Of a stretch of DNA of 32,323 nucleotides, positions 8,218 through 16,262 are shown piece by piece. Both the position numbers and the translations under genes were made by a program. Each line of letters begins with the position of its first letter. Within the stretch, counting starts at the first letter, position 1. The notes under the pieces were generated by a model. It saw only the letters and a list, made by a program, of their open reading frames with translations. It had not been told where the DNA came from and did no database searches. The stretch covers positions 92,818-125,140 of the forward strand of contig JAGRKZ010000019.1 in NCBI GenBank assembly GCA_020442065.1. The letters are read 5' to 3'. The stretch is from Bauldia sp. GTDB lineage: Bacteria; Pseudomonadota; Alphaproteobacteria; Rhizobiales; Kaistiaceae.

Positions 8218-9642
8218 ATGCGGTCTGAGGCGCGATCCACAGGGGCGAAGCGGGAGGGTGTCGCAAGACGGCTTGGCCCGGGACGTGGCATCGGAGGCCG
8301 CGTCAGGCGCATCGACGCCGAGCGCTCCAGTCTGACCGCGATTCTCAATCTCGTTCGTCTCGGCGCCGCCAAGACCCGGCACGAGATTGAAGTGACGTCC
8401 GGGCTCGGCCGTGCCGTCGTCGCCAACCGTCTCGGCAGCCTCATCGCGCTGGGGCTGGTCGACGAGGACGAGATCGGACAGGCAAGCGGGGGCCGAGCCC
8501 CCCGTCTGGTCCGTTTTCGCTCGGACACGGCCCTGGTCCTCGTCGGCGCCCTCGACCCGACAAGCCTGAGCGTCGGGATTTCGGATCTCTCGGGCCGCCT
8601 GCTCAACGAACACCACGAGGCCTTCGAGCTCGGCGCCGGACCCGCTGCGACGCTCGAGCGGCTGGAGACCCTGTTCGACTGGCTGCTCGATCAGCACCGT
8701 CATGACCGGGAGGTGTGGCACGTCACGCTCGCCGTGCCTGGACCGGGCCGCAGGGCCGAGGGCGAGCGGTTCGCCTGGCCTGCGCCGCACTTTCTGCCCG
8801 CCTGGAACGACTATCCCTTGGTCGAGCAACTCATGCTTCGCCGAAGGGTGCCGGTTCAGATCAGCAGCAGCGTTCAGATGAAGGCCCTCGGCGAGCTCCG
8901 CGCTGGCAGCGCCGTGGGCCAGCGCGACGCGATTTTCGTCGACCTCAACCGCGAGATTTCGGCGGCCATATTCTCGGAGGGGCGGCTTCACCGCGGGACG
9001 GACGGAGCCGCGGGCCTGATCGGCCACACCTCGTGCGACGATGACGGTGCCCTGGTTTGCCGATGCGGCAATGTCGGCTGTCTTGAGCTCTTTGCCGGCG
9101 CCGATGCCATCGCGCGAGAGGGAACGCGGGCCGCCGTGGACGGCAGAAGCCGCTACCTCGCCGAGGCGCTGGCTTCGAACGGCGAAATCGTCGTCTCCGA
9201 CATCGGGATCGCCGCCCAGCTCGGCGATCCGGTCAGCGCCGAGCTCCTGTCGCGCGCCGGACGTCTGGTCGGGACCGTGCTGGCTGGCCTCGTCAACGCC
9301 TTCAATCCCTCGGTGATCGTCCTCAGCGGCGCGGTCGCGCAAACCGGCGACATCTTCCTTGCCGCCGTCCGCGAAGCGGTCTACCGGCGGTCGCATCCTC
9401 TGGTGACCCGCGACCTCCGCATCGTCCGCTCGCAGATGGCGAGCTCTGCCGGGCTGGTTGGTTCGGCAATTGCCGCCATCGACGCGATATTCGAGCCATC
9501 CTTTATCGAGAGCTGGATCAATCTCGGCTCTCCGCTCCGTCACCCCACCACGGAACGACTGATCGCATCTGCAGGCGGGGCGGCGACGAAGACCGCAGGG
9601 CGGCCGCGGCCGCCGGACAAGGCCGGGAACGGGAGGAGTTGA
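8218..9642 (+). CDS. ROK-family transcriptional regulator with degenerate kinase site
   Basis: A 474-residue protein with an N-terminal winged HTH (about residues 35-85, ILNLVRLGAAKTRHEIEVTSGLGRAVVANRL) joined to a ROK sugar-kinase-like domain. The ROK zinc motif is intact: His270 and C281-x-CG-x2-GCLE (Cys281, Cys283, Cys288). The position that carries the kinase-type NDAN block in active ROK proteins reads SSSVQMKALGE (216-226), so the catalytic Asp is missing. The phosphate-binding glycines of the next strand are replaced by DLNREISAAI. It therefore looks like a pure regulator with an altered ligand site. It is divergent from the sugar operon and probably represses it. The gene downstream starts three bases after its stop and shares its RBS region. 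The RBS for this gene is weak; the ATG at 8218 is the first of the frame. Confidence 0.9.
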   Translation: MRSEARSTGAKREGVARRLGPGRGIGGRVRRIDAERSSLTAILNLVRLGAAKTRHEIEVTSGLGRAVVANRLGSLIALGLVDEDEIGQASGGRAPRLVRFRSDTALVLVGALDPTSLSVGISDLSGRLLNEHHEAFELGAGPAATLERLETLFDWLLDQHRHDREVWHVTLAVPGPGRRAEGERFAWPAPHFLPAWNDYPLVEQLMLRRRVPVQISSSVQMKALGELRAGSAVGQRDAIFVDLNREISAAIFSEGRLHRGTDGAAGLIGHTSCDDDGALVCRCGNVGCLELFAGADAIAREGTRAAVDGRSRYLAEALASNGEIVVSDIGIAAQLGDPVSAELLSRAGRLVGTVLAGLVNAFNPSVIVLSGAVAQTGDIFLAAVREAVYRRSHPLVTRDLRIVRSQMASSAGLVGSAIAAIDAIFEPSFIESWINLGSPLRHPTTERLIASAGGAATKTAGRPRPPDKAGNGRS

Positions 9643-9644
9643 GC

Positions 9645-10658
9645 GTGGCGATAGCTGGCCTCGGACCCCACGGCGAACGCGCAGCGCCGCCTGAGCGGCT
9701 TGAGCTCTCGGACGCCGATGCCGCGCGGGCTCGCGAGAAGCAATTCACGGCCGCCGTGGTGTTTCACACCACGACCAGCGACTGGTCGACCCAGGCGCTC
9801 GCGGGTATCGTCACCACCCTCGGTCGATACTCCGCCGCCGTCGTCGAGGTCGTCGACTGCCAGTTCAGTATCGAGAACCAGACCCGGGCCCTCGAGCGGA
9901 TCGTGGGCGAGCGCCCCGACGCCATCATCAGCATTCCCATCGGCAATACCGCCGTAGCCGACGCCCATCGCAATGTCTCGCGCGCGGGCATCAAACTGGT
10001 GGTCATGGACAACGGCCCGACCGGGCTACTGCCAGGCACCGATTACGCGAGCGTCATATCGGCAGACAACTTCGGCCTGGGCAAGGTCGGCGCCGAACTT
10101 CTGGCGCCCTTCATCCCGCCCCGCGGCACTGCCGTCGTCCTCGGCTACGGCGTCGACTTCTTCGCGAGCAATGAGCGCGAGATCGCGTTCCGTCAGTGGA
10201 TGGCTGCGAACCGGCCCGACATTACGGTCAAGACGGTGAAGTTCTCGGAGGTCGATCGCGTCTCTCCCGTCGTCGAGAAGCTGATTGACGCGGAGCCCGA
10301 TCTCGACGGCATGTTTGCGGTCTGGGACGTTCCCGCCATGCAGGCGATCGCCACCCTGCGTGCACGCAACCGGTCGCTCCCGATCACCACGATCGATCTC
10401 GGCAACGAAGCGGCAACCGAGCTCGCGGCGGGGGGCATGATCAAGGGGATCGGCGCCCAGCGCCCCTTCGACCTCGGCGCCGCCGTCGCGACCGCCACTG
10501 TCGCCGCCCTGCTCGATCATCAACCGCCACCCTGGGTGGCCCTGCCGGCGTTGGCGGTCACCCGAAAGAACGTGATCGAGGCCTATCAGGTCGTCTGGCA
10601 TGCGCCCGCGCCGCCGGCTCTGATCAAGGCCGGCCGCGGCGGCGCAACGCGGCGGTGA
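9645..10658 (+). CDS. Signal-peptide-less solute-binding-protein paralogue coupled to the ROK regulator
   Basis: A 337-residue protein with the full Peripla_BP_4 fold, homologous to the exported protein at 5902-7029. Shared blocks include a DWS segment, SADNFG, the second-domain DGMFAVWDVP, ITTIDLG and GIGAQRPFDLG. Its N-terminus (MAIAGLGPHGERAAPPERLELSD when started at GTG 9645) is charged and has no hydrophobic core, no Cys lipobox and no twin-arginine motif, so it should stay in the cytosol. There is no HTH, so it is not a LacI-type repressor by itself. GGGAGGAG ends seven bases before the GTG; a TTG at 9639 overlapping the ROK stop is possible but too close to the RBS. Inference: a cytosolic ligand sensor or buffer for the same solute, working with the ROK protein. 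Alternative: a relic binding protein that lost its leader. Confidence 0.85.
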   Translation: MAIAGLGPHGERAAPPERLELSDADAARAREKQFTAAVVFHTTTSDWSTQALAGIVTTLGRYSAAVVEVVDCQFSIENQTRALERIVGERPDAIISIPIGNTAVADAHRNVSRAGIKLVVMDNGPTGLLPGTDYASVISADNFGLGKVGAELLAPFIPPRGTAVVLGYGVDFFASNEREIAFRQWMAANRPDITVKTVKFSEVDRVSPVVEKLIDAEPDLDGMFAVWDVPAMQAIATLRARNRSLPITTIDLGNEAATELAAGGMIKGIGAQRPFDLGAAVATATVAALLDHQPPPWVALPALAVTRKNVIEAYQVVWHAPAPPALIKAGRGGATRR

Positions 10659-10713
10659 GTTTCGTTCTCCGCATCGCTTCGCCAAATGACAGGGACGGGG
10701 AGGCTCGCCCCGC

Positions 10714-11472
10714 TCAGGCGACGGAGAGCCCGCCATCGGCCACGTAGTTCTGTCCGGTGATCCACGCCGCGCCGTCGGAAGCCAGAAACACCACCAGGCT
10801 TCCGACCTCGTGCTCGGTTCCCGCGCGGCCGAGGGGATGCTGGGCGACTCGGGCCGCAAGCGCCGCCTCGGGGTCCGGCGCTGCGGCGAGGATCGCGCGG
10901 GACTGCGGCGTCATCACCAGGCTCGGACTGACCGCGTTGACCCGAATGTTGCGGGGCGCGAGATCGAGAGCGATCGATCGCGCCATGCCGATCATCGCGG
11001 CCTTGGCCGCCGAGTACGCGACGCGTTTCGGATAGCCCACGACGCCGAAAACCGACGAGAAGGCGATGAGGCTTCCGCCGCGATGGTCGCAGTGTCGCGG
11101 GAAGTACTTGGCGGCAAGGAAGAAGGGCGAGAGGTTGTCGTTGAGTACCGAGAGGAAGTCCGCATGGGGCAGATCCTCGGCGTCACCGACCATCGACCGG
11201 CCGGCACTGACCACCACGGTGTCGAGACCACCAAAGGCCTCGCTCGCCCGACGCATCGTCAGGGCAACGTCACCATCGACCGTCGCGTCGCATGCGATAG
11301 TCTCGACCGGACCGAGCGCTGCGAGCTCCGGGGCCGCGTCGGCGAGCGGCCCGGGGCTGCGGGCGGCGATCGCGACGGACGCGCCTGCCCGGAGCATCTC
11401 ACGCGCGGCCGCGAGCCCGAGCCCCTTGCTTCCGCCGAGGACGAGCACCCGCTTGCCGACAAGCGCCTTCAT
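10714..11472 (-). CDS. SDR-family NAD(P)-dependent oxidoreductase
   Basis: A 252-residue classical short-chain dehydrogenase. The cofactor motif is GGSKGLG (13-19), the NNAG-equivalent is VSAG (88-91), the catalytic Ser is in FSS (139-140) and the Tyr153-x3-Lys157 pair is in YSAAK. The C-terminus ends in a typical ITGQNYVADGG. It oxidises or reduces a hydroxyl/keto group of an unknown substrate. The ATG at 11472 has GGAGGGA eight bases upstream; longer versions run through the operator. It is divergent from a GntR regulator, whose candidate operator overlaps this gene's predicted promoter (TGGAGA, 16 bases, TACAAT on the minus strand). It is a monocistronic unit convergent with the ROK-linked gene. 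A near-identical operator precedes the operon that starts at 19236, linking the two. Confidence 0.92.
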   Translation of the reverse strand: MKALVGKRVLVLGGSKGLGLAAAREMLRAGASVAIAARSPGPLADAAPELAALGPVETIACDATVDGDVALTMRRASEAFGGLDTVVVSAGRSMVGDAEDLPHADFLSVLNDNLSPFFLAAKYFPRHCDHRGGSLIAFSSVFGVVGYPKRVAYSAAKAAMIGMARSIALDLAPRNIRVNAVSPSLVMTPQSRAILAAAPDPEAALAARVAQHPLGRAGTEHEVGSLVVFLASDGAAWITGQNYVADGGLSVA

Positions 11473-11495
11473 GGCGTATCCCTCCGCCCCCGTCG

Positions 11496-11516
11496 ATTGT
11501 AGTAATGTCATACAAT
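11496..11516. promoter_or_regulatory. Candidate GntR (FCD) operator between SDR and gntR
   Basis: A perfect 6-bp inverted repeat ATTGTA-N9-TACAAT. On the minus strand one arm doubles as a -10 (TACAAT) with TGGAGA 16 bases upstream (11523-11518), so binding would block the SDR promoter. The site shares the pattern TTGTA(G/A)TAATGT(C)ATACAA with 19256-19273. Because the other start codon for the regulator (11505) falls inside it, the regulator probably starts at 11550. Confidence 0.6.
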
Positions 11517-11549
11517 GTCTCCATCCCGACCAGGCGAAGCCGCCCGCCA

Positions 11550-12257
11550 ATGCCCTCACCGAGGATAGCGCCTGCCGAGCGCCACGCCGCGCTTCGCCGG
11601 CCCGACCGCCGCTCGCTGTCCGACTCGGTGGCCGAGGCGATCGCCGACGGCATCGCAGATGGCCATCTGGTGCCGGGCGACCGAGTCATCGAAACCGCGA
11701 TTGCGGCCCAGCTCGACGTCAGCCGCGTACCGGTCCGCGAGGCGCTGAAGATCCTGCATGCGCAGGGGATTCTCGATGGTGAGGCGCACAAGGGGTACCG
11801 TGTCGTCTCCTTCGGATCGGAGACCGTGCACCAGCTTCTCGAGATCCGCATCGCCCTCGAGACCGTTCTGCTCCGCGACGCCCTCGCCGCGTGGCGCCTC
11901 GATCCCCGCGGCGCCGTCGTGCTCGAGCGCCCGCTGACCGAGATGCGCCGCGCCGCCGCCGCCCACGACGTGACCGGCGTGCTCAAGGCCGACCTCAACT
12001 TCCACCGGACGATCTCCGAGGCCGCCGACAACCACATCGCCCGGACGCTGTGGCAGACGATCGCGCGCCATGTCCTCATCGTCTTCAGCCTCGAGCAGCG
12101 CCATGTCGACGAATTGCCCGCCGTGGTCGGCCAGCACGAGGAGCTGCTCGCCTTCATCGCCCGACAGCTTCGCGCAAGACCCAGCGAGGCCGGGATCCGC
12201 AAGGTCATGGAAGACCACATCCTCGCGGTCGCGCGGCGGCGCGCCCGCCGGGACTGA
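11550..12257 (+). CDS. GntR-family transcriptional regulator (FCD/FadR subfamily)
   Basis: A 235-residue repressor-type protein. The winged HTH is at about residues 20-85 (SLSDSVAEAIADGIADGHLVPGDRVIETAIAAQLDVSRVPVREALKIL). The helical FCD effector domain follows, with DLNFH (Asp-x3-His) and a later His in VGQHEELL as likely metal ligands. FCD regulators commonly respond to carboxylates and sugar acids. Start choice: ATG 11550 is preferred to ATG 11505 because the latter lies inside the operator and upstream of the likely transcription start; the RBS (AGGCGAAG) is mediocre. It likely represses the divergent SDR and, through the similar site at 19256, the seven-gene operon that converges on it from the other side. 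Fifteen bases separate its stop from that of the permease. Confidence 0.9.
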   Translation: MPSPRIAPAERHAALRRPDRRSLSDSVAEAIADGIADGHLVPGDRVIETAIAAQLDVSRVPVREALKILHAQGILDGEAHKGYRVVSFGSETVHQLLEIRIALETVLLRDALAAWRLDPRGAVVLERPLTEMRRAAAAHDVTGVLKADLNFHRTISEAADNHIARTLWQTIARHVLIVFSLEQRHVDELPAVVGQHEELLAFIARQLRARPSEAGIRKVMEDHILAVARRRARRD

Positions 12258-12272
12258 CCTGTCGACACCGCC

Positions 12273-13067
12273 CTACTCCCGCCCGCCCGCGCGGAGCCGC
12301 AGGCCGATGACGATCGTGAGGGCGATCGACACGAGCAGCACCACCGTCACCAGCGCGTTGATCTCCGGCGTGAACCCGACGCGCATCATCGCCCACAGGC
12401 GGATCGGCAGCGTCATCTCGTTGCCGGCAAGGAACGAGGTGATCAGCGTCTCGTCGAAGGACAGCGCCAGTGCGAGGATACTGCCGGTGACGACCGCAGG
12501 CGCGATCTGCGGCCAAAGGACGTGGCGGAACGTCTGCCAGCGCGTCGCGCCGAGGTCGGAGGATGCCTCGACCAGCGAGGCCGGCAGCGACTGAAGCCGG
12601 GTGACCACCAGGCGGTAGATGACCGCGAGCACGAACGCGCCGTGGCCGATGATCACCGCCACCGCGCCGCGGCTGACGCCGACCTGCGAGAAGAACATGA
12701 GCAGGGCGAGTCCGGTGACGATCGGCGGCAGCAGGAAAGGCAGGTAGACGGCAAGCTCGATGAAGCGGCGGCCGAGGGCGTCCTCGCGGGTCACGTAAAG
12801 GGCGAGCGCGACCGCCAGCATCGCTGAGAGCACCACGGATGTCGCGCCCACCACGAGCGTCAACCGGATCGCATCCATGATCGACTGGTTCTGCCAGAGC
12901 CGCGCATACCATTCGAGCGTAGCGGTCTCCCAGAGAATGTCGCCGCGCCGCACCTCGACAATGGAAAACAACGCGCTGATCGCAACCGGCGCATAGAGCA
13001 CAACGAAGACCAGTCCGGCCAGCAGCCAGAGGAAGATGTCGAAGATTCGCTCGCCGCGCGTCGCCAT
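12273..13067 (-). CDS. ABC transporter permease, PotC-like
   Basis: A 264-residue inner-membrane permease of the spermidine/putrescine (MET_I) type. About six hydrophobic helices are visible. The cytoplasmic EAA loop reads EASSDLGATRWQTFRHVLWPQIAP, followed by ALALSFDETLITSFLAGNEMTLPIRLW, which is typical of PotC/PotI. It is the last gene of the seven-gene operon and starts three bases after the stop of the upstream PotB-like gene. It should pair with that protein as a heterodimeric channel. The actual substrate need not be a polyamine: the family also carries other compounds, and the operon's enzymes point to a hydroxylated acid. Confidence 0.94.
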   Translation of the reverse strand: MATRGERIFDIFLWLLAGLVFVVLYAPVAISALFSIVEVRRGDILWETATLEWYARLWQNQSIMDAIRLTLVVGATSVVLSAMLAVALALYVTREDALGRRFIELAVYLPFLLPPIVTGLALLMFFSQVGVSRGAVAVIIGHGAFVLAVIYRLVVTRLQSLPASLVEASSDLGATRWQTFRHVLWPQIAPAVVTGSILALALSFDETLITSFLAGNEMTLPIRLWAMMRVGFTPEINALVTVVLLVSIALTIVIGLRLRAGGRE

Positions 13068-13070
13068 CCG

Positions 13071-13913
13071 TCAGACCCTCTGCCGCCGCGCGATCAGTGC
13101 GGCGAGCGAGATCACGACGAAGGCGACGAGCAGCAGAAGCGAGGCCATCGCCGCGCCGAACGGCCAGTTGAAGGCGAGGCCGAACTGCGACCAGATCACG
13201 CGCCCGATGGTGAAGCCCGACGGTCCGCCGACCATCTGCGGCGTGATGAAGTCGCCGAGCGCGAGGACGAACACGAACAGCGCGCCGACGATCGTGCCGG
13301 GGGCGGAGAGCGGCAGTATGACATAACGGAACGAGGCGAGCGGCGCGCCGCCGAGATCGGCCGATGCATGGACGAGGCTGCGCGGAATACGCTCGAGCGA
13401 GAGATAGATCGGCAGGATCGCAAAAGGCAGGAAGATGACCGCCATCGTCAGCAGGATCGCCAGACGGTTGTAGATGAAGAGCAAGCTCGGCTGGTCGAGA
13501 ATGCCGAGTGTCACCAGCCCCTGGTTCAGGAAGCCCTGCAGTCCGAGGATCGAGCGCATCGTGTAGATCTTTACGATGTAGCTCATGAAGAGCGGGATCG
13601 CGAAGAGCAGCAGCAGCACGTAGCGCAGCCGCCCGTGCTGCCGCCAGATCAGGTAGGCGATCGGATAGCCGAGGGCCACGCCGATCACCGCCACGATCGC
13701 ACAGAGCTGAAGGGTCTCGATGAAGACCCGGGGGTAGGTGTCGCTGGCGAAGAACGCGGCGTAGTTGGCGACGGTCATGTCGGGGACGAGCTGGCTCGTC
13801 TCCACCCTCCAGAACGACATGATGAGGAACGCCGCAATCGGCACGAGGACGAAGACGACCGGGGCGGATGCCGCCGCGACGAACAGCCCGATCCGCGCCA
13901 GGCGCGGGCTCAT
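13071..13913 (-). CDS. ABC transporter permease, PotB-like
   Basis: A 280-residue permease with an N-terminal helix (LFVAAASAPVVFVLVPIAAFLIMSF), a periplasmic segment with DMTVANYAAFF, and then the membrane core. The EAA-type loop is HASADLGGAPLASFRYVILPLSAPG, followed by GALFVFVLALGDFITPQMVGG, the characteristic PotB-like stretch. Its ATG overlaps the stop codon of the ATPase gene as ATGA, so translation is coupled. It forms the channel with the PotC-like partner immediately downstream. Confidence 0.94.
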   Translation of the reverse strand: MSPRLARIGLFVAAASAPVVFVLVPIAAFLIMSFWRVETSQLVPDMTVANYAAFFASDTYPRVFIETLQLCAIVAVIGVALGYPIAYLIWRQHGRLRYVLLLLFAIPLFMSYIVKIYTMRSILGLQGFLNQGLVTLGILDQPSLLFIYNRLAILLTMAVIFLPFAILPIYLSLERIPRSLVHASADLGGAPLASFRYVILPLSAPGTIVGALFVFVLALGDFITPQMVGGPSGFTIGRVIWSQFGLAFNWPFGAAMASLLLLVAFVVISLAALIARRQRV

Positions 13914-14977
13914 GGGCTCGCCGCCGGCAGGATCACGGCATCCTCGCGCGCGATGCGCACCTCGACGCTTGCGTCCGGGGCAAGGCTGCCGATCGCCGCG
14001 CCGCTGGTCAGCTTGGCGGTGATGATCGCTTCGGGCGATGCGTTCGGCCGGAGCAGGACCTGGGTGATCGCGCCGGCGAACACGACGTCGATGACCGCCG
14101 CCGTGAAGACGATGTCGGCCGGCTCTGCCGCCGTGCCGAGCCGGACCTTCTCCGGGCGGATCGCCGCGAGGGCGGCACTTCCCTCAACCAGCGCAGGAGG
14201 TGCCGGAAACGCCCCAAGCGCGCACTGAAGCCGCCCGTCGCTGATGGTGCCGCCGAGAATGTTGTTGTCGCCGAAGAACTCGGCGACGAAGCGGCTGGCG
14301 GGCGCGTAGTAGATGTCCCTCGGCGTGCCGATCTGCTCGATGTGGCCGACGTTCATGACCACGATCCGATCGGACATGGTGGTCGCCTCCTCCTGGTCGT
14401 GGGTGACGAACAGGAAGGTCGTGCGCACCTGCCGCTGCAGCGACTTGAGGAAAAGCTGCATCTGCCGGCGGAGGCCCGCGTCGAGCGCGGCGAGCGGCTC
14501 GTCGAGGAGGATCAGCCGCGGGTCGCAGACCAGCGCCCTCGCCAGTGCAACGCGCTGGCGCTGGCCGCCGGACAGCTGGCTCGGATAGCGGTCGAGCATG
14601 CCGCTGAGGCCGACGACCTCGAGCGTTTCCGCGACACGATTCTCGATTTCGCGCTTTGGACGGCGGCGGAGCATGAGCCCGTAGCCGACGTTTCGGGCGA
14701 CGTTCATGTGCGGGAACAGCGCGTAGTCCTGAAACACCGTATTGAACGGGCGCTTGTGGGTCGGGACATTGGTCACGTCGGCGCCGTCGAAGCGGATCCG
14801 TCCGGCGGTGGGCCGTGCGAAGCCGCCGACCAGACGGAGGATCGTCGTCTTGCCCGAGCCGGACGGCCCGAGGATCGTCAGGAACTCGCCATCCTTGACC
14901 TCCAGCGAAGTCGGCCGCAGCACCTCCGTGGCGCCGTAGGATTTCGAGACGGCGTCAAGCTCCAGAAGCACGGTCAC
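13910..14977 (-). CDS. ABC transporter ATP-binding protein, PotA-like
   Basis: A 355-residue ATPase with a C-terminal regulatory region. Walker A is GPSGSGKTT at about 37-45, the signature is LSGGQRQRV, Walker B is LILLDEPLAAL, and the switch His is in LFVTHDQEEA. The last 120 residues (from about 235) form a TOBE-like domain as in PotA/MalK-type importers. The start is GTG at 14977, which overlaps the stop of the upstream enolase-superfamily gene (GTGA) and has AGGG upstream. A GTG two codons on is also possible, while a longer frame to 15007 would overlap that gene by 34 bases. It energises the PotB/PotC-like channel. Confidence 0.94.
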   Translation of the reverse strand: MTVLLELDAVSKSYGATEVLRPTSLEVKDGEFLTILGPSGSGKTTILRLVGGFARPTAGRIRFDGADVTNVPTHKRPFNTVFQDYALFPHMNVARNVGYGLMLRRRPKREIENRVAETLEVVGLSGMLDRYPSQLSGGQRQRVALARALVCDPRLILLDEPLAALDAGLRRQMQLFLKSLQRQVRTTFLFVTHDQEEATTMSDRIVVMNVGHIEQIGTPRDIYYAPASRFVAEFFGDNNILGGTISDGRLQCALGAFPAPPALVEGSAALAAIRPEKVRLGTAAEPADIVFTAAVIDVVFAGAITQVLLRPNASPEAIITAKLTSGAAIGSLAPDASVEVRIAREDAVILPAASP

Positions 14978-16185
14978 GCGACCCTGTAGCGGCGGACGAC
15001 ATCCCAATCGACCTCCACGCCGAGGCCAGGCTTTGTCGGCGGCGGAATCAGCCCGCCTTCGAGCGCGAATTCCTCATGCGCAAGCTCGCGCCGGAGCCGC
15101 TCGTGACAGAGCTGCGGCGGCAGGTACTCGATGAACGCACAGTGCGGGGTGACGAACGCCAGATGCGCCGTCGCCGAGATCGATATGCCCGTCTTCCAGC
15201 AATGCGGCACGATCGTCAGCCCGCGCTCCGCCGCCATGTCGCACACGATCTTGGCCTCGCCGATGCCTCCGACCCGGCCGACATCCGGCTGTGCGACCTG
15301 CACCTTGCCGACGTCCATCAATTCGCGGAACTCATGGCGCGTCGCCAGCCATTCGCCGGCCGCGATCTTCATCGGCGCCTCCGCCGCAAGCTTCGCCATC
15401 TCCTCGACATTGTCGGACCAGATCGGCGTTTCAAGGAAGTAGACATCGAACTCGGCCCAGTCTCGGACGACCTCGTAGCAACTCCGGGCATCTTCCCAAA
15501 GATACTGGACGTCGACCATCAGCGTCACGTCCGGCCCGAGCGCCTTCCTGACCGCCGCGACGACCTCGGTGTGGCGATCGTAGCTCTCCCGCATGCCGCC
15601 GTGAGCATAGGGCCCGTTCATCGTGACCTCGCTCTTCACCGCCTTGAAGCCGAGCGCCTTGGCCCTGGCCGCACTCTCCACCAGCGCGTCGCGGTACTCT
15701 TCGAAACTGTGCCCCGCCGGCTGCAGGGAGGCATACGGCACAATCCGATCCCGCGGCGTCCCGCCGAGCAGCTTGAAGACGGGCTCGCCAAGCGCCTTTC
15801 CGCAAAGGTCCCAGAGCGCCATTTCGACGGCGCTCAAGGCATGGATGACGACGCCGCGGCGGCCGTTCATGGCCGTGCCGAGATATATGCGCTCCCAGAG
15901 CGTGCCGATCTCGAAGGGGTCCGCACCGATGAGCATCTCGGTCATCGACAGGCCCATGGTGTGGGTGCCGGGCGCTGTGATGCAGGCCTTCGCCATCCAT
16001 GGATTGACGTCGCATTCGCCGATGCCGGTGACGCCGCCGTCGGTATGGACGGCAACCACGATCGTGTCCTGCCCGGATGAGGTGAAGGCAGGGTCGTAGT
16101 CGGGCGCCAGGAGGACGAAGGTCTCGATGGCGGTGATCTTCAGCCGCGGGCGGTCGCCGGCGACGACGGGAGAGATCGTATGCAT
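14974..16185 (-). CDS. Mandelate racemase/muconate lactonizing enzyme family protein (likely acid-sugar dehydratase)
   Basis: A 403-residue enolase-superfamily enzyme of the MR-like group. Metal ligands are in place: Asp225 (MVDVQ), Glu252 (FLETPIW) and Glu278 (AAGEW). The His-Asp dyad is Asp301 (QPDVGR) and His328 (PHCWK). The KxK position reads Lys184-Ser-Glu186, so the second base is a Glu instead of Lys. A late Glu353 (FIEYLP) is also present. Such enzymes abstract the proton alpha to a carboxylate, usually causing dehydration or epimerisation of a sugar acid. It lies between the binding protein and the ATPase in the operon, with an SDR and an alcohol dehydrogenase upstream, which supports a dehydratase role in an acid-sugar pathway. 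The substrate is not identifiable from sequence. Confidence 0.92.
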   Translation of the reverse strand: MHTISPVVAGDRPRLKITAIETFVLLAPDYDPAFTSSGQDTIVVAVHTDGGVTGIGECDVNPWMAKACITAPGTHTMGLSMTEMLIGADPFEIGTLWERIYLGTAMNGRRGVVIHALSAVEMALWDLCGKALGEPVFKLLGGTPRDRIVPYASLQPAGHSFEEYRDALVESAARAKALGFKAVKSEVTMNGPYAHGGMRESYDRHTEVVAAVRKALGPDVTLMVDVQYLWEDARSCYEVVRDWAEFDVYFLETPIWSDNVEEMAKLAAEAPMKIAAGEWLATRHEFRELMDVGKVQVAQPDVGRVGGIGEAKIVCDMAAERGLTIVPHCWKTGISISATAHLAFVTPHCAFIEYLPPQLCHERLRRELAHEEFALEGGLIPPPTKPGLGVEVDWDVVRRYRVA

Positions 16186-16206
16186 GGTCCTTGCCCGCAG
16201 GTCATG

Positions 16207-16231
16207 GCCGGACGGCGTGGAGCCGTCCGGC
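16207..16231 (-). promoter_or_regulatory. Intercistronic GC-rich hairpin after the PotD-like gene
   Basis: A perfect 10-bp inverted repeat (GCCGGACGGC and GCCGTCCGGC) with a 5-base loop, in the 77-base gap between the binding-protein stop and the enolase-superfamily start. There is no U-tract on the minus strand, so a stabiliser or attenuator that favours binding-protein mRNA is more likely than a terminator. Confidence 0.7.
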
Positions 16232-16262
16232 GCTGTTCATCGGCAACCTTCAGGCTGCGGTC

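Noticed and set aside
10696-10712. Short dyad CGGGG-N7-CCCCG between convergent genes
   Set aside because: Only a 5-bp stem with no U-tract; too weak to call a terminator.
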